Shown: piece by piece, positions 57,433 to 64,000 of the stretch
How positions within the stretch are numbered: position 1 is the first letter of the stretch
Layout: each line of letters begins with the position of its first letter
NCBI RefSeq assembly: GCF_001426245.1
Contig: NZ_LMCM01000007.1
Location: 248,001 to 312,000, forward strand
Length of the DNA stretch: 64,000 nt
Origin: Phycicoccus sp. Root101
GTDB taxonomy: Bacteria; Actinomycetota; Actinomycetes; Actinomycetales; Dermatophilaceae
Reading direction: 5' to 3'
Notes under the pieces: generated by a model
What the model saw: the letters and a program-made list of their open reading frames with translations, nothing else
What the model was told of the DNA's origin: nothing
The model's database searches: none
Made by a program: the position numbers and the translations under genes

Positions 57433-59769
57433 TCAGATCAAGTAGTACGTATCGGGCTTGCCGCCCACGAGTGTCTGCACCAGGTCCTCCGGGGTCAGCG
57501 CAACGTGCGTCGGCGGTGCACCGTTGCCTTGGGTGCGCGTGTATCGCTGACTGATGTCGTCCGCAATAGCCAAGGGCTTCGGGGCGTACTGGCCATGGAG
57601 GACAACCCTGTCGATCAGGTCTCGCGTGAGGGATGCCAAGTCGTGGGTCATGAGCACGGTGTCGATCCCGTGGAGGTTCAGGGAGCTTCCGTGCTGGACG
57701 AGGCGAGCATCCACGACGCGGACCGAACCACGGTTCCAGCGACGGTAGTACCCACGGACATCGATCTGGTCGACTCCCTCGCCGAGAACGAGAAGAAGGC
57801 CGGCTGTGTGACTTGCCAGGAACGGGTAGTGACGTACGGCCACATCACCCTCCTCCTGGCTGTTGACCATGACGGCGACGACTGGGCGGTTCTCGGGCAC
57901 CGAATAGGGCACGCCCGCGATGTCCAACACTTGACGTGCGCGGTGGGCGTACGTGTGCCGTTCGAGCACCTGCTTCAGCGCCCTCTCGCGCAGTTCATCG
58001 ACCTCGTGCGACGACAACTTCCGCAACCGCTCGGGGTCGCGGTCAACGAAGACGACCGTGTCGCCGAACATCTCCTGCATCCCTGCGGAGTAGTTGCTCA
58101 ATACGAGGGTGTTGCTCGACATCAACTCGAACACCCGACGAGCAAACATGGACTTGGAGCCGACCTCGGTGTTGATGTTCAGACCGAAACGACTGCTCTT
58201 GTACAGATCTGCCAGTTCTCGGTGCGTCACAGCAGGATGCAGGAGCTGCTGGTAGCGATCAGGGAACTGGTGGTTGGGGTCGACGTCCCCGTGGTGGCGG
58301 TTTCGAACGTGCACGTGGTGCCCGGCGTCGATCAGGCCGTCGAAGATCTCCTCCATGGCCCGGCTTCGCTCAGGGTGCTGCCGATACCAGCTGCCGGCGA
58401 AGACGACCTCATCGGTCCTCGGCTGAGTCTCGATGGGGTTGAAGTGCTTGGGCTGCGTGGCGAACGGCAGGCAGTGGACGTCCCGGTGACCGTAGTCGTC
58501 GCGGTACCTTTCGACGCACTCGATGGCAGTGGTGAGAATGTGGTCGAAGAGCAACGCGGTCTTGACGAAGTCATGCTGGCGGTCGGGGTAGTGCGACGGG
58601 TCCTCCTTGTTCCAGAAGACCGTGGGGATGCCCCTCTCCCGGCAGTACTCGATGATCCCGAAGAGTTCGTGTCGGTTCTCCCGCGGGAAGTTCTTGCTCG
58701 CATACACGCGACCCCGCCAAGGCCGGGACACCGGGTCGGGCCCGGTCCAGGCCGACTCGCAGAAGAAGAGGTCCGGCGGCGAGGCTTCTAGCTGCTCACG
58801 CCAGGTGCCCGGATCGAGCGGTAAGAGGTCGAACTCGGGGTCGAAGCTGTTGTACGTGAATTCGTCGCAGACGATGGCGACCCGGATGTCGGTGGGCGGT
58901 CGTAGGGGACCTCGGCGCTGCGGACGTCCGACCCTTCCCCGAAACATCAGGGTCGCGTGACGCCGCACTTCCAGCGCTCCCGAGGGCGCTCCCCAGCGCT
59001 CGACGTGAACGACCCCTGTGGTTGCAGACAGAGGGGGTTGGAGAAGGCACAAGTTGGGAGAGTCTGAAGCGTTCTTCAGGTAGCGAAACTCGCCCCGTTG
59101 CTGGTTGATCGAGATTCTGCCGCGGCTCGGCACGAGATTACCCTGCGCGTCGAACCACCGCACGGACAAGAGGGCCGGCGGCCGGGTGGAGCCGTTCGGC
59201 GCCGTGAGACGGATACGGACGTCGAGGACGAAGTCCTGACCACCGATGACAGGAAAGGAGACGGGCGGCGTGGCGTTGGTGTGTTGCCAAGAGCTGCGAG
59301 CGGATGGTGAGAGGTCGATCTCGGTCGGCACAGGCGAGGATGGCTTTTCCACCGGCGTGACCGGCACCTCGCGCGCCACAACGGCATTGCGTACCAGGAT
59401 GTCATGGCGCGAGCCCTCCCAGGGCACCAGCGTGACCGTCAAATTCCGGGTACCTAACGGAGGATTGATGGTCAGCGAGTCAGACCCTGGAGCCGCCACG
59501 TACCGGAATGGGCCGAACTTGCGAGAGAGCAGCCAGTCGCTAGGCGCTGGCAGGGGCCGCCCTTGTGCGTCGTCAAAACGCACGGAGGCGACGAGCGCCT
59601 TGCTCCTCACCTCGCTCCCGGCACCGTCCTTGGTCGTGATGTCCATTGCGATATCCAGCGCGACCCCCTCCAGATTCACAGGAAGGTGAAAACTGATCCC
59701 GTCCTCAGGCACAGAGATGAGGTCGGGCCCGGTTCGCGAGTCATCGAAGTAGATATCACTGCTGGTCAC
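57433..59769 (-). CDS. CgeB-like glycosyltransferase with duplicated N-terminal beta domains
   Basis: A 778-residue protein. Residues about 15-110 and 140-255 are two similar beta-sandwich domains (VASVRFDDAQGRPLP...FGPFRYV and LLSVRWFDAQGNLVP...RGEFRYL) of unknown ligand. The CgeB-like unit follows, with DLFFCESAWTGPDP, TVFWNKEDPSHYPD and SMFARRVFELMSSNTLVLSN, then a further C-terminal domain starting at NRPVVAVMVNSQEEGDVAV. Start choice is uncertain: GTG at 59769 gives MTSSDIYFDDS, whereas a TTG at 59811 with GGGAG upstream would add 14 residues. It is divergent from the methyltransferase gene. Confidence 0.75.
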   Translation of the reverse strand: MTSSDIYFDDSRTGPDLISVPEDGISFHLPVNLEGVALDIAMDITTKDGAGSEVRSKALVASVRFDDAQGRPLPAPSDWLLSRKFGPFRYVAAPGSDSLTINPPLGTRNLTVTLVPWEGSRHDILVRNAVVAREVPVTPVEKPSSPVPTEIDLSPSARSSWQHTNATPPVSFPVIGGQDFVLDVRIRLTAPNGSTRPPALLSVRWFDAQGNLVPSRGRISINQQRGEFRYLKNASDSPNLCLLQPPLSATTGVVHVERWGAPSGALEVRRHATLMFRGRVGRPQRRGPLRPPTDIRVAIVCDEFTYNSFDPEFDLLPLDPGTWREQLEASPPDLFFCESAWTGPDPVSRPWRGRVYASKNFPRENRHELFGIIEYCRERGIPTVFWNKEDPSHYPDRQHDFVKTALLFDHILTTAIECVERYRDDYGHRDVHCLPFATQPKHFNPIETQPRTDEVVFAGSWYRQHPERSRAMEEIFDGLIDAGHHVHVRNRHHGDVDPNHQFPDRYQQLLHPAVTHRELADLYKSSRFGLNINTEVGSKSMFARRVFELMSSNTLVLSNYSAGMQEMFGDTVVFVDRDPERLRKLSSHEVDELRERALKQVLERHTYAHRARQVLDIAGVPYSVPENRPVVAVMVNSQEEGDVAVRHYPFLASHTAGLLLVLGEGVDQIDVRGYYRRWNRGSVRVVDARLVQHGSSLNLHGIDTVLMTHDLASLTRDLIDRVVLHGQYAPKPLAIADDISQRYTRTQGNGAPPTHVALTPEDLVQTLVGGKPDTYYLI

Positions 59770-59906
59770 AGGGTCTCTGGACCCCCTCACAGGGCTAGGC
59801 GTGCAGGTCAAGGGCGTATCTCCCGGCCGAATTAGGCCAAAAGGAACACGCTGGAATCTAGGATGGCAGACGCCTCAGCGAAGTAGTAATCCTGACTGGA
59901 GCCCGT

Positions 59907-60623
59907 ATGTGGGACGCGATCCGCGACAGCCTGCCGACAGACTCGGCGCGCCAAACTTCAGCGACAGACCTAGCGTCGAAGGTGGGTCCGACCTTGCACG
60001 ATGGCGCCCTCGTGGTCGACGTCGGTTGTGGTTCCGGGGTGTCGCTCGACCTGTTCAGTAATGCGGCACCAACGAGCACCTGGGTTGGCGTCGACATCGA
60101 GGACTCCCCGGAGGTTCGTGCGAGGACCCGGGACGACGGAGAGTTTCGCACGTTCGACGGCGTCAACCTTCCCTTCGACGACGCTTCGGTTGATCTCGTC
60201 TACAGCCGACAGGTTTTGGAACATGTCCGGCATCCCGAACCCCTTCTCCGTGACATCTGCCGAGTCATGAAGCCGGGAGCCGTCTTCATCGGCTCGACCT
60301 CGCACTTGGAGCCGTACCACTCATTGAGCCTATGGAACTACACCCCCGTCGGGTTCAAGGTCATCGTCGAGGACGCGGGACTGCGCCTGCAGGAAATCCG
60401 GCCCGGAATCGACGGCATCGCCCTCATCAAGCGCGCCTACATGCGAGAACCGGAGATGAACTCGTGGTTCAGCGGCGAGTCTCCGTTGAACCAGGAGATC
60501 GACGACTGGGCTCGGGCGGGGGGGCACGGCCCGTCCGCGACCGCCTATCGCAAGCTCGCGTTCTGCGGACAGTTCGCCTTCTGGATCGTTAAGGACAACC
60601 CAGAGTCGCACTCAAACTCTTGA
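59907..60623 (+). CDS. Class I SAM-dependent methyltransferase
   Basis: A 238-residue Methyltransf_11-type enzyme. SAM motif I is VVDVGCGSGVSLDLF, the acidic end of strand 2 is GVDIEDSP, and LPFDDASVDLVYSRQVLEHVRHPEPLLRDI with RVMKPGAVFI are motifs III and post-III. It probably methylates a sugar or lipid carrier in the glycan pathway. TGGAG lies six bases before the ATG. The following DUF6270 gene points toward it. Confidence 0.83.
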   Translation: MWDAIRDSLPTDSARQTSATDLASKVGPTLHDGALVVDVGCGSGVSLDLFSNAAPTSTWVGVDIEDSPEVRARTRDDGEFRTFDGVNLPFDDASVDLVYSRQVLEHVRHPEPLLRDICRVMKPGAVFIGSTSHLEPYHSLSLWNYTPVGFKVIVEDAGLRLQEIRPGIDGIALIKRAYMREPEMNSWFSGESPLNQEIDDWARAGGHGPSATAYRKLAFCGQFAFWIVKDNPESHSNS

Positions 60624-60634
60624 CGAGCCCTCGG

Positions 60635-61329
60635 CTAAGGCCTTTCCGCGAGCGCCCGCAGGGTTTCGCGGTAGAGGGGCTCTGCGTAGTGGAACGGCGA
60701 TGGGCCCCATCGGTGGTCAGGGTCGGTGACAAAGAGCCCCGCGTCGTAGTCGATCCGCCGTACCCCGAGCTCATCGATCCGTTGATAGATCTCCCTAAGG
60801 GAGGCGTTGTGTCGGTCGATGTACTCGGGGTGCGGCAGCCCGTCGCCCTCTGTGGTCTTCTCCGACCACAGCACGGCGTTCACCAGGATGCGCTCCATGG
60901 GGAAGCTATGGAGGAGGCTCGCCAGCCCGGCCTCGACACGCTCGTAGTAGGCCGCACTACCCACCCGGATCCGATCACCCGACTCGCTCCGCATGCCACA
61001 GGTGCGTGCCTCCGGCGAGTCCGTGACCCACGAGTCGTCATGGCGCACCAACTCCAGCCGCTCGTCAATGAAGTCCACGAGTAGCGTCTCCGCGTCGGTC
61101 GCCATGAGAATGGAGGGGAGACCTTTCTCCCAGTCGAGCTGAACCATCCGACGCTGGAAGGGCGACGTGTTCAGGTTGAAGTCCATACCGAGCATCGGAG
61201 TTGGCCGTGGCGCGAACGCACTGCCCAGAGCCGACCTGGCGACATAGTCCACCATGGGGGCGCACCCGGGACCTCGAATGCATCGCGGGTTACGCAGCTC
61301 CCGTAGATGAAGTAACTCTGCTCAGGCAA
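60635..61329 (-). pseudogene. DUF6270 (SGNH-like) gene disrupted by a frameshift
   Basis: Two adjacent frames together make one DUF6270-type protein of about 231 residues. The first piece begins at TTG 61329, with GGAG seven bases upstream, and reads SYFIYGSCVTRDAFEVPGAP, including the SGNH nucleophile Ser in GSC. The second begins MVDYVARSALGSAFAPRP and runs to the stop at 60635. They are joined at a run of five C on the minus strand (61256-61260 as G on plus); six C would restore one frame. The cause may be a true mutation, phase variation or a sequencing error. ATG at 61255 could express only the second piece (206 residues). Confidence 0.75.
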
Positions 61330-61431
61330 GCTACATCTCCGCAAGGTCGTGGTCGGCGTCGGATCGTGGTGCCGCATACACCCTAGACTCGCGGACTTAC
61401 ACGGTCGAACAACTCTGATTCGGGGACACAC

Positions 61432-64000
61432 GTGCACGATGACGAACGCCGCGATCACACGGACCTGGATCAGCGGTTCTTGTCGGAGTTCATCAGCGAC
61501 CCGCACGGCCTGCGGGTGCGGTTCGAAGGGCTGCAGGCTCGTGACCGAGCCGCTCGCGCCAAGCTCAAGGATGCCGACAAGAACGCCACCGAGCTCAAGC
61601 AGCTCCGCAAGGAGAAGCAGGAGCTGACCCGTCGGCTGGGCAGCGCCAACTCCGCCCTCGACGCCTACCGCGCCGAGACCACCCGGCTCAAGGGCGACCT
61701 GAAGCGGGTCCGCGGGTCCAAGGCGTACCGCCTCGGGCGGTCGCTCACCTCCCCGCTCGGTCTGGTGAGGGGCCGCCCCGCGGCGGCGCCGAAGCAGCTC
61801 CCCGCCGCGCCGCAGACCGCGTCGGCGGGCTCCACCGCCCCGACGCCGTCCCCCGCCACGTCCCCCGCGCCGCGCGCCACGTCCCCCGCAGCGGCTCCCA
61901 CCACACCGGTCCCCGTCGACCGACGGTTGAGCGACTACTCGTTCGAGGAGCTCGTCGAGCGCTTCCTCGAGCAGCGGACCCCGGTCCGCCTCGGGCACGT
62001 GCTCACCCGCGCGTGGTACCAGCGCGGACTGGTCTCCACGCCGTCCGCGCTGCTGCGGGACCACCCCGAGGTGACCGCCGCCCTCGAGGCCGGGCCGGCC
62101 GAGCTCGCCGAGCGCATCCTCGGTGCTGACCGGGTCGTCCGCGAGGGCATCCCCGTCCCTCCGCGTGCGCCCGGCCCCGCCTACCTGCCCGAGCCGGGCC
62201 GCGTCATGTACTGCGCCCACTCGACCCCGGCCTACAACACCAACGGCTACTCCGTGCGCACCAAGGGGGTCGCATCGGGCCTGCGCCGGTCCGGCGCGGA
62301 CGTCGTCGTCGTGGCGCGCTCCGGCTACCCGTGGGACTCCAAGGCGGACGTGAAGTCGCGTGGTCGGCACCGGCACGCCGTCGAGGTCGACGGCGTCGAG
62401 TACGTCCACCTGCCCGGGAACCCCCTCGCGAGCACCCCCGTCGACCGCTACATCCTCGAGTGCGCCGACGCCTTCGTGCGTGAGGCCCGCCTCCAGCGGC
62501 CCAGCGTCATCCACGCGGCCTCCAACTTCCGCGTCGGCCTGGCCGCGCTCATCGCGGCCCGCAGGCTCGGCATCCCCTTCGTCTACGAGGTCCGCGGACT
62601 CTGGGAGGTCACCGAGGCCTCCGACAAGCCCGGCTGGGAGGACTCCGAGCGGTACGCCCTGCAGTCCGGACTCGAGACCCTCGTCGGCACGGAGGCCGAC
62701 GCCGTGCTGGCCATCACGGGTCAGACGCGTGACGAGCTGGTCCGACGAGGCGTGCCCGCCGAGCGGATCACCGTGGCCCCCAACGCGGTCACGCCGAGCG
62801 AGTTCCTCCCCCTGCCGCGCGACACCGGGTATGCCGCCACCCTCGGGGTCCGCACGGACGTGCCGGTCATCGGGTTCGCCGGCAGCATGGTCCCCTACGA
62901 GGGACTCGAGGTGCTCGTCGACGCCGCCGCGCTGCTGCGCGACGCCGGAGTCGGGTTCCAGGTCGTCGTGGCCGGTTCGGGTTCGGCGGCGGCGGGGCTC
63001 AAGGAGCAGGTCGCCCGCCTCGACCTCGGAGACCACGTGCGCCTGGTCGGACGGGTTCCCGGCGACCAGATGCCGCGGCTGCTCAGCCTCTTCGACATCA
63101 TGCCGTGCCCGCGGTTGTCCCTGCCGGTCACCGAGATGGTCTCCCCCCTCAAGCCGCTGGAGGCGATGAGCAGCGCCAAGGCCGTGGTCCTCTCGGACGT
63201 CGCACCCCACCGCGACATCGCCGGGCCGGACGAGTCGCGCGCCCTGCTGTTCCGTGCCGGCGATGCCCAGGCCCTCGCGGACGTGCTGCGACGCCTCGTC
63301 GAGCAGCCCGACCTGCGCGCCGACCTCGGCCGCACCGGTCGCCTCTGGTGCCTGGACGAGCGCACCTGGGAGGGCCTCGCCCACACCATCAGCGGCGCCC
63401 ACCGCGAAGCGGCAGTGCTGCACCGCGAGGCGGGGAGCCACGGGGTCGCCCTGGACACCCTGCGCGTCGGGCTGGTGGCCGACGAGTTCACGACGTCGAC
63501 GCTCTCGGCGTCCGTGCAGGTCGTCCCGCTCGACCGCAGCGGCTGGCAGGACCAGCTCGACGGCCTCGACCTGGTCTTCATCGAGTCGGCGTGGAGCGGC
63601 AACGGTGGCACCTGGCACCGCGGTGTGGGCCGCTACTCCGACGAGGAGCACGCCGACATCTCCGCCCTGCTGGCCCGCGCCCGCGAGCTGGGGGTGCCCT
63701 CGGTCTTCTGGAACAAGGAGGACCCGGTCCACTTCGAGCGGTTCGTGGCGACGGCGTCCCTGTGCGACCACGTCTTCACCACGGACGGCAACCGCGTCCT
63801 GCCCTACCTGACTGCTGGCGTCGGCACGGTGCGGACCGCCTCGTCCCTGCCCTTCTACGCCCAGCCGAAGATCCACAACCCCCTGCCGGGGCGGCGCGAC
63901 TACGAGCCGACCGTCGCGTACGCCGGCACCTTCTACGGCCAGCGCTACGCCAAGCGCTCGGCCGAGCTGAGCCTCCTCCTGGAGACGTGCCGCCCCTTCG
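61432..64000 (+). CDS. Multidomain glycosyltransferase: coiled coil, GT4 and CgeB-like module, 3' partial
   Basis: The frame is open from GTG 61432 to the window end, at least 856 residues. Residues about 30-85 form a charged coiled coil ending KRVRGSKAYRLGRSL, a motif common at the base of long glycan-synthesis transferases. A Pro/Ala/Thr-rich linker follows (about 95-165). The GT4 domain contains YCAHSTPAYNTNGYSVRTKGV, VPVIGFAGSMVPYEGLEVLVDA and PLKPLEAMSSAKAVV. From about residue 680 a CgeB-like module begins (VFIESAWSGNG, SVFWNKEDPVHFERF) and is cut by the window edge. GGGGA precedes the start. Confidence 0.85.
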   Translation, partial: MHDDERRDHTDLDQRFLSEFISDPHGLRVRFEGLQARDRAARAKLKDADKNATELKQLRKEKQELTRRLGSANSALDAYRAETTRLKGDLKRVRGSKAYRLGRSLTSPLGLVRGRPAAAPKQLPAAPQTASAGSTAPTPSPATSPAPRATSPAAAPTTPVPVDRRLSDYSFEELVERFLEQRTPVRLGHVLTRAWYQRGLVSTPSALLRDHPEVTAALEAGPAELAERILGADRVVREGIPVPPRAPGPAYLPEPGRVMYCAHSTPAYNTNGYSVRTKGVASGLRRSGADVVVVARSGYPWDSKADVKSRGRHRHAVEVDGVEYVHLPGNPLASTPVDRYILECADAFVREARLQRPSVIHAASNFRVGLAALIAARRLGIPFVYEVRGLWEVTEASDKPGWEDSERYALQSGLETLVGTEADAVLAITGQTRDELVRRGVPAERITVAPNAVTPSEFLPLPRDTGYAATLGVRTDVPVIGFAGSMVPYEGLEVLVDAAALLRDAGVGFQVVVAGSGSAAAGLKEQVARLDLGDHVRLVGRVPGDQMPRLLSLFDIMPCPRLSLPVTEMVSPLKPLEAMSSAKAVVLSDVAPHRDIAGPDESRALLFRAGDAQALADVLRRLVEQPDLRADLGRTGRLWCLDERTWEGLAHTISGAHREAAVLHREAGSHGVALDTLRVGLVADEFTTSTLSASVQVVPLDRSGWQDQLDGLDLVFIESAWSGNGGTWHRGVGRYSDEEHADISALLARARELGVPSVFWNKEDPVHFERFVATASLCDHVFTTDGNRVLPYLTAGVGTVRTASSLPFYAQPKIHNPLPGRRDYEPTVAYAGTFYGQRYAKRSAELSLLLETCRPF

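Noticed and set aside
59770-59811. TTG start adding 14 residues to the CgeB-like glycosyltransferase
   Set aside because: A GGGAG site makes it possible, but TTG is the rarest start and the added residues show no family likeness; kept only as an alternative.
60635-61255. DUF6270 downstream frame treated as an intact 206-residue gene
   Set aside because: It lacks the nucleophile segment, which is found in the adjacent frame directly upstream; the pair is better read as one frameshifted gene.

Overview
The window is a very GC-rich actinobacterial chromosome segment. The gene content fits a high-GC Micrococcales-type actinomycete, possibly Intrasporangiaceae: a mycothiol-type PIG-L amidohydrolase, a PadR-linked inositol-3-phosphate synthase, an S6-SSB-S18-L9 operon, GTG starts and dense 4-bp GTGA/ATGA gene overlaps. 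The family assignment is inference. No rRNA, tRNA, CRISPR array, prophage or insertion sequence was seen, and no gene-free gap exceeds about 300 bases.

Layout. 1-4.2 kb: an MFS exporter cut by the window edge, an AlkD-type DNA glycosylase, a second MFS gene and a PIG-L deacetylase. 4.3-7.6 kb: a GH3 glycosidase and a TetR regulator. 7.6-13.4 kb: a divergent small-molecule locus with a cupin XRE regulator and cyclase-family hydrolase on one side, and an NCS1 permease, ureohydrolase (agmatinase family), NTF2-like protein and MATE exporter on the other. 13.5-15.9 kb: a gamma-glutamyltransferase and a TauE/SafE permease. 15.9-23.5 kb: a six-gene inositol catabolic operon (iolG, an iolE-like gene, iolC, a Cgl0159-like gene, iolB, iolD), with a divergent GntR regulator. 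23.5-31.1 kb: a DUF3352 protein, rplI-rpsR-ssb-rpsF, a GT87 membrane glycosyltransferase and a class A penicillin-binding protein. 31.3-33.1 kb: padR-ino1, which makes inositol phosphate.

33.2-49.9 kb is one long minus-strand operon. In transcription order it encodes a small unknown protein, PP2C phosphatase, FHA protein, Ser/Thr kinase, second FHA protein, a 2130-residue Ig/fibronectin-repeat protein, MoxR ATPase, DUF58 protein and a transglutaminase-like membrane protein whose nucleophile position carries Asp. It reads as a phospho-signalling module joined to a chaperone/assembly module around a giant surface protein, and it is the best candidate here for a poorly described system.

50.1-64 kb is a cell-surface glycan locus: an SGNH-like protein lacking the catalytic Ser, UDP-ManNAc dehydrogenase (wecC), an FkbM and a second methyltransferase, a DUF6270 gene broken by a frameshift in a C run, and four large modular glycosyltransferases. 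Three of these reuse the same CgeB-like module in different positions. The last one runs off the window.
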